Notes under the pieces: model-generated
What the model saw: the letters and a program-made list of their open reading frames with translations, nothing else
Told to the model about the DNA's origin: nothing
The model's database searches: none
Assembly (NCBI RefSeq): GCF_000620645.1
Contig: NZ_KK211160.1
Location: 529,364 to 593,363 of the forward strand
Reading direction: 5' to 3'
DNA: 64,000 bases
DNA from: Nocardioides sp. URHA0032
GTDB taxonomy: Bacteria; Actinomycetota; Actinomycetes; Propionibacteriales; Nocardioidaceae
Program-made: the position numbers and the translations under genes
Shown here: positions 27,144 to 34,777 of the stretch, piece after piece
Position numbering within the stretch: the stretch's first letter is position 1
Layout: every line of letters starts with the position of its first letter

Positions 27144-27286
27144 CGACACATCGTGCCAGCGTCGGCGCGGTGGGTGCGGCGCAACGAGCGGCGGGCCAGT
27201 CGGCGCTGACGCTCGTCGTCGGCGGCGCGGAGCCGGCGGCTCATCTCGTGGTGGGCGGCCTCGAGGGACCTCGGGTAGGTGCTCAT
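27140..27286 (-). CDS. 48-aa Arg-rich small protein, paralogue of the 28085 protein
   Basis: ATG at 27286 with AGGAG seven bases upstream. The sequence (MSTYPRSLEAAHHEMSRRLR, then AADDERQRRLARR) is strongly basic and predicted helical. It aligns position by position with the 48-aa protein at 28085 (YP--LEAA-HE-SRRLR-ADDE). Its stop overlaps the racemase start as ATGA. Operator copy A lies 85 bp upstream. Two copies with the same length, leader and position at the head of unrelated genes argue that it is translated; function unknown. Confidence 0.65.
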   Translation of the reverse strand: MSTYPRSLEAAHHEMSRRLRAADDERQRRLARRSLRRTHRADAGTMCR

Positions 27287-27370
27287 GAGGGGTCTCCTGG
27301 GAGGTGCTGTCCGGATCGTGGGTGATCGGGAGTGGAGGTCCATCGTGTCCGCCGGATACCCGGGGTGGCG

Positions 27371-27386
27371 CCGGGAAAATCGCCAG
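27371..27386 (-). promoter_or_regulatory. Dispersed palindromic element, copy A
   Basis: Minus-strand core CTGGCGATTTTCCCGG, 85 bp upstream of the 48-aa protein start. It is flanked by GATC on the 5' side and CGCCACCCCGG on the 3' side. With copy B it shares the longest conserved flank in the set, reaching a CGGACACGAT-like block ~30 bp further downstream. Confidence 0.7.
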
Positions 27387-27431
27387 GATCGCGCCGGGTT
27401 GAACGCCCTGGTGCGTCGGCATGCCGTCCAC

Positions 27432-28073
27432 TCATTGCGGCCCAGCGCCGCCCGAGCGGGGATGCGGGTCGTGGTCGTGGTCGGGGTCGGCGACGAAGAT
27501 GTTCTCGTAGATGTCGTAGACGACCCACGCCTTGGCGTTGTTGTAGAGCATGGCGTCGCTGAAGCCCTGACCGGCGACCTGTCGTTTGATGGTGGCGTAG
27601 CGCTCGCGGTCCTCGGCGTGGGTCAGGAGCCAGTCGCGGAAGAGCACGTGGCGCCGCGGTTCCCGCGCGCCGGGACCGAACACGTGCAGGTTGGTCGCGG
27701 GTCGTGCGCCGCGGAGCATGCGGTGCTGTTCCCAGTCCGGTTCCCGGACCCGGAGCTTGAAACCGGCGCGTTCGAGGTCGGGCAGCCAGGCGGCTTCATC
27801 GGCCGGGTCGGCCACCGTGAGGTCGACATCGATGACCGGCTTCGCCCAGAGCCCGGGGACCGCGGTGGAGCCGACGTGCTCGACGGCGAGCACTCGGTCG
27901 CCGAGCGCGTCGACGATGCGTGTGCGTACGACCGTGTACCAGTCGGCCCAGGCCGGGTCGGGTGGGACGACCTCGACCGGCGCGGGAGCCGCGGCGGCCG
28001 GGTGGACGCGGGCAGCGAGGATCTCTTCTGCCGAGGGTGGGTCGTACGGGTTCCACAGCGGGTGGGTCGGCAC
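27432..28073 (-). CDS. GrpB-family (UPF0157) nucleotidyltransferase-fold protein
   Basis: 213 aa. The GrpB core begins at about residue 34 (VEVVPPDPAWADWYTVVRTR) and carries the nucleotidyltransferase-like signature AVEHVGSTAVPGLWAKPVID with the metal-binding D-x-D (VIDVDLTV). RHVLFRDWLLTH and ERYATIKRQVA are also typical. The family has the polymerase-beta fold; biochemical function is not settled. It starts 11 bp after the second 48-aa protein, so the two are co-transcribed from the promoter region holding copies B and possibly C. Confidence 0.88.
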   Translation of the reverse strand: MPTHPLWNPYDPPSAEEILAARVHPAAAAPAPVEVVPPDPAWADWYTVVRTRIVDALGDRVLAVEHVGSTAVPGLWAKPVIDVDLTVADPADEAAWLPDLERAGFKLRVREPDWEQHRMLRGARPATNLHVFGPGAREPRRHVLFRDWLLTHAEDRERYATIKRQVAGQGFSDAMLYNNAKAWVVYDIYENIFVADPDHDHDPHPRSGGAGPQ

Positions 28074-28084
28074 GGGACGACTCC

Positions 28085-28231
28085 TCAGGCAGCGATGGTC
28101 GGGGTGCGGAACCTCGGGCGGGTCGCGGACGGGCGCCGCGCCAGGCGGCGGTGCTCGTCGTCGGCGTCGCGGAGTCGGCGGCTGACCTCGTGGCGGGCGG
28201 CTTCCAGGTACAACGGGTAGATGATGCTCAT
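28085..28231 (-). CDS. 48-aa Arg-rich small protein, paralogue of the 27140 protein
   Basis: ATG at 28231 with AGGAGA five bases upstream. Sequence MSIIYPLYLEAARHEVSRRL then RDADDEHRRLARRPSATRPR; a basic amphipathic helix followed by a Pro/Arg tail. It shares length and about half its residues with the 27140 protein, and their leaders are also similar back to the operator core. It precedes GrpB by 11 bp. Function unknown; possibilities include a nucleic-acid-binding peptide or a regulatory leader peptide. Confidence 0.65.
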   Translation of the reverse strand: MSIIYPLYLEAARHEVSRRLRDADDEHRRLARRPSATRPRFRTPTIAA

Positions 28232-28311
28232 GACGCTCTCCTGGGGTGTGTTCCCGGGTCTTTGGTGACCGGGGGAAGTTCTATCGTGTTCGCCGAGTCG
28301 CCGGGGTGGCG

Positions 28312-28327
28312 CCGGGAGATCCGCCAG
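28312..28327 (-). promoter_or_regulatory. Dispersed palindromic element, copy B
   Basis: Minus-strand core CTGGCGGATCTCCCGG, 81 bp upstream of the 28231 start. 5' flank GATC and 3' flank CGCCACCCCGG match copy A exactly, and CGGCGAACACGATAG lies ~30 bp further on. Confidence 0.7.
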
Positions 28328-28487
28328 GATCGCCGAAGTCTGCCGGGATCTGGGGGCCGGCGGGGTGGCGTCCAAGCGGCCGGGTGTCCTGACGGCGTCC
28401 GCGTTGGTGCACGGGCCGGCCGCGGCTCCGCGGGGGGCCTTCCCCCTCGGCGCGGAGTCGGTTCGCCCAGGTGGGTGAGTCCTGCTC

Positions 28488-28503
28488 CCGGGGAGATCGC
28501 CAA
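28488..28503 (-). promoter_or_regulatory. Dispersed palindromic element, copy C (no assigned gene)
   Basis: Minus-strand core TTGGCGATCTCCCCGG. It sits 257 bp before the nearest credible minus-strand start (28231) and only 11 bp before the decayed plus-strand transporter, in the opposite orientation to it. It may be a second site for the GrpB unit or the relic promoter of a lost gene. Confidence 0.5.
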
Positions 28504-28513
28504 CCTCGGCACA

Positions 28514-29018
28514 TGACGATTGCCTCGTCGAACGTCAGCGCCCGGTGGCGGTCGCGGCCATGATCGGTAACGCGATCGAGTGGTACGACTTCTTCGTCTA
28601 CGGCACCAGTGCGGTGCTTGTCCTGGGTCCGCTGTTCTTGGGGACCGACGATCCGCTGGCCGCGACCCTGCTCGCGTTCTCGACGTTCGGGGTCGGATTC
28701 CTCGCGCGTCCCATCGGCGCGGCCACCTTCGGCGGGCTGGCCCTGGTCATAGGGGCGGCGAGCGCTCTGGCCGTCGGCGGTGTCGCGGTGTTGCCCAGCC
28801 TTCTCGCCGCCCAGTTCCTGGGGCAGCTGCGCTACACGGGCGTCTCAGTGTGCTTCTAGGTCCCCGCGGTGCTCGGCGGAGCGCTGCTGCCGATCGTGAC
28901 CAGCTGGCTGATGGGCCGCAGCGGGGGCGCCCACTAGCCAGCCGCTGCGCTGATGGTCGCTGCCGGTGGCATCGCGACGTTGGGAGCGATCAGCTGCCGC
29001 GAGCGGCCGAGCTCGTAG
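28514..29018 (+). pseudogene. Decayed MHS-family (MFS) transporter
   Basis: The reading MIGNAIEWYDFFVYGTSAVL then LLAFSTFGVGFLARPIGAA is the start of a metabolite:H+ symporter, normally ~430 aa. Here the first ATG frame (28514) hits a stop and the coding frame resumes one base out at ~28545. The central helices are missing. The chain then continues with C-terminal motifs (RYTGVSV, VLGGALLPIVTSWLMG) interrupted by in-frame TAG codons at 28857 and 28935 and ending at 29016. Frameshift, deletion and stops together make this a dead gene. Confidence 0.8.
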
Positions 29019-29045
29019 CCGAGCGCTGCGGGGCGGGGCTGAGTG

Positions 29046-29210
29046 TCAGGAGGACGGCCTCGGCAGGGTTGTAGGACGCATCCGCATGATCGTGTCGAGT
29101 TGCTGTCGGGTGGCCATGGGCGTGCTGCTGAAGTCGCCGGCGTAGTAGCCGTTGTGGCGGTGCCGGGTTCCGGTGTAGGTGCCGGTCTCTTCCTCGATGA
29201 TGTACGACAT
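29046..29210 (-). CDS. 54-aa small protein with upstream operator
   Basis: ATG at 29210 with AAGGAG nine bases upstream. Sequence MSYIIEEETGTYTGTRHRHN, then GYYAGDFSSTPMATRQQL and DTIMRMRPTTLPRPSS. It is unrelated in sequence to the 48-aa pair but has the same layout: operator copy D 88 bp upstream and a tiny product. No stable partner gene follows on this strand; the decayed transporter converges on it. Coding status rests on the ribosome site and the shared promoter element. Function unknown. Confidence 0.5.
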   Translation of the reverse strand: MSYIIEEETGTYTGTRHRHNGYYAGDFSSTPMATRQQLDTIMRMRPTTLPRPSS

Positions 29211-29297
29211 TAAACTCATCTCCTTCGATGGGCTGACCTTCTGGTCCTTGGTCAGCTGGTGATGAGTCCACGCTGTCGCGTTCGGCTCCTCGTCGAA

Positions 29298-29313
29298 CCG
29301 GGAGATTCGCCAG
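29298..29313 (-). promoter_or_regulatory. Dispersed palindromic element, copy D
   Basis: Minus-strand core CTGGCGAATCTCCCGG, 88 bp upstream of the 54-aa protein start. It also lies 85 bp beyond the stop of the LAL regulator gene on the same strand, so it cannot be that gene's own promoter. Confidence 0.7.
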
Positions 29314-29397
29314 GGTTCACAGCCACGTTCGGCTGATGCGGGCTCGTGGGTCGCGTCCGGAGCGGAGTCGGGACCCGAATCTGACCGGGTAGTGCGG

Positions 29398-32289
29398 TCA
29401 GGCCGGGTCGAGCGCGAGGGCGGCGAGCTCGGTGCGCGAGGAGATGCCGAGCTTGGTGTAGACGTTGCGCAGGTGGAAGTCGACCGTGCGGGGGCTGACG
29501 AACAGCCGTCCTGCGACGTCCTTGTTCGATAGTCCCTGTCGCACGAGCGCCGCGATCTGCGCTTCGGACGGCGTCAGCTGGGTAGCGACGAGGTCGTGGC
29601 CTCGGCGCGCGGTTTCCCCGGACGCCCGCAGTTCTTGGCGGGCCCGCTCGGCCCAGAAGGTGGCACCGAGGCTCTCGAAGGTCTCCAGCGCTTCCCGCAA
29701 GGGCACCCGTGCGTCGGTGCGGCGGCGGTGTCGGCGCAGGAACTCGCCGAACGCGAGCTGCGTGCGGGCCTTGGCCGGCAGTCTCGAGGAGCGGGCGTGC
29801 CACTCCAGGGCCCGACGGAAGTGCTCCTCGGCGTCGGGGCCACCGACGATGGCTTCGCAGTGGTGGACTGCGGCCCACGCCCACGCCATCTCCGTGCCTT
29901 CAGCGAATGCGCGCAGCTCCTCGAGCCACCTGTCCGCCAGGTCGCGTCGGTCGGCGCGGACGGCGGTCTCGATCCGGTCCAGCGCCGACAGCCACCGGGC
30001 GGCGGGCAGGTCGATCTGCTCGAGGTGGTGCAGGGCGGTCGCGGATGCGACGCCGGCCTGTCGGGCCGCCGCCCAGTGGGTGAGTCCGGTGACGAGCCCG
30101 GCGATCGTCCCGTGCGGCGGGTGTTGCTCGAGGGCCTGCTCCAGCGTCTTCAGGCGCTCCGGCGCCTGCGGGTCGCCGCGGAGTGCGGCGATCACGGCGA
30201 GCTGGGCGAGCGGGAAGGTGATTAGCTCGTCGAGCGCGAGATTGCGGTCCAGCAGCACCGCCTCCTCGGCGTAGGAGGCGGCATCGGCCCACGCGCCGGT
30301 CGCGATCCGGGACACGGCGCCGCGGGTGAGGGCGTGCTCGATCATGTTGACGGCGCTGGCGTCGCGGGCCTGCTGCAGTTGCAGGTCGTGCAGCGCGGTG
30401 GCGCGGTCGTCGTCGCCGAGGTGCATGGTGGCGATGGCGAGGTTGTGATGCAGCATCGGAGGCGCATCCGGTCCGAGCGGGGTGTCCCATGCACGGCGGA
30501 ATGCGCTGGCGGCCGTGGCCCAGTCATCGCGGAGCACCGCTGAGAAGCCCTCGAGGAGCCAGCCGGCCACTCGCTGCTCCAGCGGGGCGTCGGGGCCGGG
30601 AGGCGCGGTGATCGTGGTCGGGTCCGGGGCGTCGGCCGAGCGGGCACCGAAGGAGGCGAGGGCGGCCGCGAGCATGGCGAGCACCCGGGCTCGTCCGCGG
30701 TCGTGCGGGGCGGCGGTGGTGGCGGCTTGGCACACGACCCGGTAGCCGTCGTCCAGAGAGCCGGTGTTCCACTCGATCCGGCCCTGCAGCAGCAGGATGT
30801 CGGAACGCAGCAACGGGTCGACGGCGTCGAGAAGGGCGGTGCGGGCGAGCCGGTCGCCGTCAGCGGGCCGGCCGGCGGCGACGCTGGCACCGGCCGCGGC
30901 GAACAGCCGGACCGCGCGTGCCTGCGGGTCGAGGGTGAGCTCGGCGGCGCGGACTGAAGCCGACGCCGCCGCCTCGTGGCCACCACGTCGCCGTGCCCGC
31001 TCAGCGGCCTCGTCGAGCGCCTCGACGACCTCTTCGTCGGGGCCGTCCACGGAGGCAGCCAGATGCCACGCCCGGCGATCCTCGTCCGGGGTCCCGGCGA
31101 GCGCATCGGCCAGCGCCCTGTGGGCCTGGCGACGACGGCTGCTGGTCGCGGCGGCGTAGATGGCCGAGCGGACCAGCGGGTGTCGCAGTGTCAGCACACG
31201 GTCACCGACGTGCACTAGGCCGGATTCCTCGGCCGCGTCGAGGGCCTCTGATCCGGCGCCGAGATGGCTGGCGGCTCGGGTGACGGCGGCGGTGCGTCCG
31301 GAGTCGTCAGCCGCGGCGACCAGCAGCAACGTCTGGGCGGTGGCTGGCAGCCGGCGGTACCGGTCCAGGAAGGCGCGCTCGACCCCCTCAGTCAGCGGGA
31401 GCCGGTCGGGCAGCGGTTCCGCGCCCGAGAGCTGGGCGGGGCTCAGCGCCCGGGTGAGCTCCACGAGTCCGAGCGGGTTTCCGCCGGTGGCTTCGAGGAG
31501 CTCGGCACGGACGTTCTCGGCGACTGTGTCGCCGACGTGGTCGGCGATCAGCGCCTCGGCGGCGACCTCGTCAACCCCGGCGACGGTCAGGACCGTCAGG
31601 TCGCGTGGGTCGAACTGTCCGGTCTCCTGGTCCCGGACCGCGAACAGGATGGCGACCGCCTCACCCTCGAGCCGACGGGCCGCGAACTGCAGCGCCGCGG
31701 CGGAGGCGTCATCGAGCCAGTGGGCGTCGTCTACGACCGCGAGGATCGGCTGGTCCTCGGCCACGACGGAGAGCAGGTTCAAGGTGGCGAGGAAGACCAG
31801 GTGACGGTCTTCGACGTTGTCGCCGCTCTCGCCGAACGCGGCACGCAGGGCGTCTGCCTGCCGAGTCGGGACGCGGTCGAGATGGGTCAGGGTGGGGCGC
31901 AGCAACCGGTGCAGTGCAGCGAACGGCAGGGGAGCTTCGGACTCCACGCCGCGGGTGCGCAGCACCGCCATGCCGTCGGCGGCGGCGATGGCGTCCTCGA
32001 GCAGCGCGGACTTCCCCACACCTGGCTGACCCTGCAACAGCAGCGCGGAACCGTGGCCGGCTCTTGCTCGGCCCACCATGTCTGCGAGCGCGGCTTGTTC
32101 GCGTTCCCTGCCCCGCAGCACCCCCGGCACACCGGAGACGCCCTCCGCGATCGACACGCTTGTCACCCTAGTGACAGCGCTGGACGGTCGGGGAGGGTTC
32201 GCGACGACTTCCCCCGCATTCGCGACGTGGGGCACCGACGGCCGCGGTTGGGCTGGGTTCACGAGTCGGGAATCGTGCCGGCTCACCAC
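29398..32289 (-). CDS. LAL-family LuxR regulator with AAA/STAND ATPase domain
   Basis: 963 aa as drawn from GTG at 32289; a later GTG at 32166 (42 residues in) is an equally plausible start and lies just before the conserved domain. The N-terminal NTPase has Walker A GQPGVGKS (87-94) and Walker B ILAVVDDAHWLDD. A long helical, TPR-like sensor region follows. The last ~65 residues are a LuxR helix-turn-helix (LTPSEAQIAALVRQGLSNKD, RLFVSPRTVDFHLRNVYTKL). Such MalT-like proteins bind an inducer and ATP, oligomerise and activate promoters. It lies inside the cluster of palindromic elements and is the best local candidate to recognise them, but its own upstream region has no clear copy. Confidence 0.88.
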   Translation of the reverse strand: MVSRHDSRLVNPAQPRPSVPHVANAGEVVANPPRPSSAVTRVTSVSIAEGVSGVPGVLRGREREQAALADMVGRARAGHGSALLLQGQPGVGKSALLEDAIAAADGMAVLRTRGVESEAPLPFAALHRLLRPTLTHLDRVPTRQADALRAAFGESGDNVEDRHLVFLATLNLLSVVAEDQPILAVVDDAHWLDDASAAALQFAARRLEGEAVAILFAVRDQETGQFDPRDLTVLTVAGVDEVAAEALIADHVGDTVAENVRAELLEATGGNPLGLVELTRALSPAQLSGAEPLPDRLPLTEGVERAFLDRYRRLPATAQTLLLVAAADDSGRTAAVTRAASHLGAGSEALDAAEESGLVHVGDRVLTLRHPLVRSAIYAAATSSRRRQAHRALADALAGTPDEDRRAWHLAASVDGPDEEVVEALDEAAERARRRGGHEAAASASVRAAELTLDPQARAVRLFAAAGASVAAGRPADGDRLARTALLDAVDPLLRSDILLLQGRIEWNTGSLDDGYRVVCQAATTAAPHDRGRARVLAMLAAALASFGARSADAPDPTTITAPPGPDAPLEQRVAGWLLEGFSAVLRDDWATAASAFRRAWDTPLGPDAPPMLHHNLAIATMHLGDDDRATALHDLQLQQARDASAVNMIEHALTRGAVSRIATGAWADAASYAEEAVLLDRNLALDELITFPLAQLAVIAALRGDPQAPERLKTLEQALEQHPPHGTIAGLVTGLTHWAAARQAGVASATALHHLEQIDLPAARWLSALDRIETAVRADRRDLADRWLEELRAFAEGTEMAWAWAAVHHCEAIVGGPDAEEHFRRALEWHARSSRLPAKARTQLAFGEFLRRHRRRTDARVPLREALETFESLGATFWAERARQELRASGETARRGHDLVATQLTPSEAQIAALVRQGLSNKDVAGRLFVSPRTVDFHLRNVYTKLGISSRTELAALALDPA

Positions 32290-32388
32290 GCGGACCGCCA
32301 GCAGGTGGAACGGTCACCTCGGTCACCAGTCCCCGGCCGGTGTGCGGGCCGACGGCGAGGGCCGGACGCGGAGATGGCTCGCGGATGG

Positions 32389-32622
32389 TCATGCCCGGAC
32401 CGGGCAGCCGGCGGTGCGCAGCACGTCGAGGACCTCGGCGCGGTCGACGGGCGCTTCGGCGGTCACGAGCAGGAGCCGAGCGGGGATGTCGAGCTCGCAG
32501 CCACTGATGCCGGGCATCGCACCGATCCGGGTGCGGACGTCGTCGGCGATGTGGACGCAGACGGGGCCGTCGAGGGTGAACACGGTCGGGCCCACGAAGG
32601 TTCGTGGCGTGTCTCGCATCAT
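32389..32622 (-). CDS. Small HMA-like (ferredoxin-fold) protein
   Basis: 77 aa. The pattern of VCVHIADDVRTRIGAMPGIS, GCELDIPARLLLVTAEAPVD and VLDVLRTAGCPV follows the beta-alpha-beta-beta-alpha-beta plan of heavy-metal-associated domains, but the CxxC metal site is absent: cysteines are single (VCV, GCE, GCP). It may be a metal-free relative or bind metal differently. Its start overlaps the stop of the upstream GNAT (ATGA). It is the last gene of the GNAT / L,D-transpeptidase / GNAT unit driven from the region with copy F. Confidence 0.55.
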   Translation of the reverse strand: MMRDTPRTFVGPTVFTLDGPVCVHIADDVRTRIGAMPGISGCELDIPARLLLVTAEAPVDRAEVLDVLRTAGCPVRA

Positions 32623-33176
32623 CGGGTCCTCCGTGGGGGCTGATCCGGGTGCGGAGTGGGGTTGGAGCCGTGAGCAGACCGGGTCCAGGCGGTGACGTCG
32701 GTGGTGGTGGCACCAGCCTGGTACGGCCTGGGCGTGCCGGTGGGCTGGTAGCCAAGCGCGGCCCAGAAGGGTTCGGCTTCGGCGGCGTTGGTACCGACGA
32801 TCGCGGCGCGCAGCGTGGTGACTTCGGCCCAGTCCGCGACGTGGGCCAGGAGTAGGTCGTGGGCACGCCGACCGACGCCTTGCCGTTTGCGTGACGGGTG
32901 GACCTGCAGCAACCCGATGTGGGCGGTCGTGCGGTTGGGCCAGCCGCGCAAGACGTCGATGACCGCGGCCAGCCCGTCGTCATCGAACGCGCCCAGGACG
33001 ATCTTCTGGTTCGCGGGCAGGTCCGGCGGCCGGTCGACGACCAGGTCGACGGCACCGCCGGGCTCCGGTGCCTCGCCGGTCACCCGCAACGCGTATCCGG
33101 GGTCTGCGTCGAGCAGCTCTTGGAGGGCGGGAAGGTCGCGATCGGTCAGCGGTCGCAGGCGCAGCATGCCGGTCAT
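32619..33176 (-). CDS. GNAT family N-acetyltransferase
   Basis: 185 aa from the ATG at 33176, which overlaps the L,D-transpeptidase stop (ATGA). Core GNAT features: LRLRPLTDRDLPALQELLDA at the N-terminus, AHIGLLQVHPSRKRQGVGRR (strand 4 plus the acetyl-CoA loop R-K-R-Q-G-V-G) and NAAEAEPFWAALGYQPTG at the C-terminal side. The substrate is unknown. The Pro/Arg tail (NPTPHPDQPPRRTR) is poorly conserved in the family. The extension upstream of 33176 lies inside the transpeptidase gene and is rejected. Confidence 0.82.
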   Translation of the reverse strand: MTGMLRLRPLTDRDLPALQELLDADPGYALRVTGEAPEPGGAVDLVVDRPPDLPANQKIVLGAFDDDGLAAVIDVLRGWPNRTTAHIGLLQVHPSRKRQGVGRRAHDLLLAHVADWAEVTTLRAAIVGTNAAEAEPFWAALGYQPTGTPRPYQAGATTTDVTAWTRSAHGSNPTPHPDQPPRRTR

Positions 33177-33934
33177 GACCAGGCTCCGTGCACGTGGACG
33201 GCCAGGCGCACCTTGGAGGTGAGGTGCCACAGCTGGCGGGCGTCCTCGATGTACATGTTGATGCAGCCGTGGCTGTGGCCGGTGAACGGGTCAATCATGG
33301 TCGCCGAGCCGTGGAACGCCTCGCCGCCGGAGAAGAATTGGCTGAAGGGCATGGGGCTGTTGTACAGGCTGCTGACGTGGTCGATGTCGCGGTAGTAGAC
33401 GCGGAAGTCGCCGGTGCGGGTCTGGTGATCCGACGCGCCGCCGCGGACGAGCCAGGCGTTGATGAGGGTGCCGCCGTGCCAGAGCGTGACCTCGTGCCGG
33501 GTGCGGTCGTAGCAGACGTCCCACCCGGTGCCGTCGTCGCAGGCGGCGGGGATGTCGGCGCGTCCGCGGATGGTGGCGGCGATCAGCCGCTTCCACGTTG
33601 CGCGGTCCGCGGTGCCGGTGACGGGCAGGTGGGTGCGGCGCTGGTAGCGCTGGACGGCTGCCTTGGTGAGGTCGCCGAAGTAGCCGGTGACAGGTCCGTC
33701 GTAGACCCCGGCCCACGTCAGCCGGTACTGCAACTCGTGGACGTGCGCGATCTGGGAGACCGACTTGTCCTGGTCGCCGTAGGCGACGGTCTCCCGGACG
33801 AGCTTCGGCGGGCCTGCGGGCCGAGCCGCCGACGGCGTCGCCGCGGCCGGGGTGGCCGAGAGCGCGACCGGGGCAAGGGTGACGCTCAGGGTCATGAGGG
33901 CCGCCGCGAAGGCGGCGGCGAACGGGATGCGCAT
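33173..33934 (-). CDS. Secreted L,D-transpeptidase with peptidoglycan-binding domain
   Basis: 253 aa. A signal peptide (MRIPFAAAFAAALMTLSVTL and following to about residue 35) is followed by a PG_binding_1 domain (LQYRLTWAGVYDGPVTGYFG, AVQRYQRRTHLPVTGTADRA) and a C-terminal YkuD domain. The catalytic signature is HGSATMIDPFTGHSHGCINM with nucleophile C224. The enzyme forms 3-3 cross-links in peptidoglycan, or anchors proteins to it, outside the membrane. It is the second gene after the 34045 acetyltransferase (110 bp) and is coupled to the next GNAT. Confidence 0.9.
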   Translation of the reverse strand: MRIPFAAAFAAALMTLSVTLAPVALSATPAAATPSAARPAGPPKLVRETVAYGDQDKSVSQIAHVHELQYRLTWAGVYDGPVTGYFGDLTKAAVQRYQRRTHLPVTGTADRATWKRLIAATIRGRADIPAACDDGTGWDVCYDRTRHEVTLWHGGTLINAWLVRGGASDHQTRTGDFRVYYRDIDHVSSLYNSPMPFSQFFSGGEAFHGSATMIDPFTGHSHGCINMYIEDARQLWHLTSKVRLAVHVHGAWS

Positions 33935-34044
33935 GAGGGGGTCTTCCTGGGTCTGGTGAGGGCTGGAGGGGCTGTGGCTGAAGCGGCCAGCGGGCCTGGA
34001 CGCCGGGAGCGGGTGCGGCGGGGCCGTGCGGCCGTTCGGGTGTG

Positions 34045-34614
34045 TCAGGGTCGGGCCGTGAGGTAGGCCCGGTAGGCGTGGGGCTGCCAGGAGGCGACGA
34101 CCTTGGTGCGCAGCGCGGCGCCGAGGCGCCGGTAGAAGCGGTGGCCGGCGTCGTTGTCCTCTCGGACGCCCCAGGTGACGAGGAGGTTGCTTTCGGCGGC
34201 GTGTTGGGCGAGCGCAGCCATCAGTCGGCTGCCGATGCCGCGGTCTCTGGCCTCGGCGCGGACGTAGAGGTCGTCCATCGCGAAGATGTCCTCGCCGACC
34301 CAGAGGTTGAGCTGGTGGATGCCGCTGACGTAGCCGACGGGCTGGTCGTCGAGGTAGGCGATGAGGACCACCACTGCGGGGTTGGCGAGCATCCGCTGCC
34401 AGTCCTCGACGCCTGCGTGGACGGCGTGTGCGGAGTTCTCGTGGGTGGCGAGCTCGATCAGCATGGTGCGTACGAGGGCGGCGTCCTCGACGCCGGCGCG
34501 CCGGACGGTGGCCTCGGTGGTGGTCCTCGTGGTGGTGCTGGTGATGTCGGTCGTGTCAGCGGCGGTGGCCGGGGGCGTGCTGCGACTGACGGCGGTGTCG
34601 AGCTGTTGAGCCAT
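34045..34614 (-). CDS. GNAT family N-acetyltransferase
   Basis: 189 aa from the ATG at 34614 with AAGGAGAG immediately upstream. A Thr/Ser-rich N-terminal tail (~35 residues) precedes the domain: VRRAGVEDAALVRTMLIELA, AYLDDQPVGYVSGIHQLNLW, then MDDLYVRAEARDRGIGSRLM (acetyl-CoA loop R-D-R-G-I-G) and NDAGHRFYRRLGA. The overall style resembles aminoglycoside- or protein-acetylating GNATs; the substrate is unknown. Copy F of the palindromic element lies 106 bp upstream. Confidence 0.85.
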   Translation of the reverse strand: MAQQLDTAVSRSTPPATAADTTDITSTTTRTTTEATVRRAGVEDAALVRTMLIELATHENSAHAVHAGVEDWQRMLANPAVVVLIAYLDDQPVGYVSGIHQLNLWVGEDIFAMDDLYVRAEARDRGIGSRLMAALAQHAAESNLLVTWGVREDNDAGHRFYRRLGAALRTKVVASWQPHAYRAYLTARP

Positions 34615-34719
34615 GACTCTCCTTGATGGTGCGGTCTGGGCGTACGGCCAGGCTTGGGGCGGGTGTCGGGCGGGTGAACCAACTGAGGTCAACCCTCGCG
34701 GAGGCGGGCCGGGCTGGCA

Positions 34720-34735
34720 CCGGGTAAACCGCCGG
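34720..34735 (-). promoter_or_regulatory. Dispersed palindromic element, copy F
   Basis: Minus-strand core CCGGCGGTTTACCCGG with 5' flank CATC and 3' flank TGCCAGCCCGG, 106 bp upstream of the 34614 acetyltransferase start and between it and the end of the frameshifted isochorismatase. Confidence 0.7.
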
Positions 34736-34777
34736 GATGGGCGGCCCCGGGGCGACGGGGAACTGAGGGCCGCCTGC

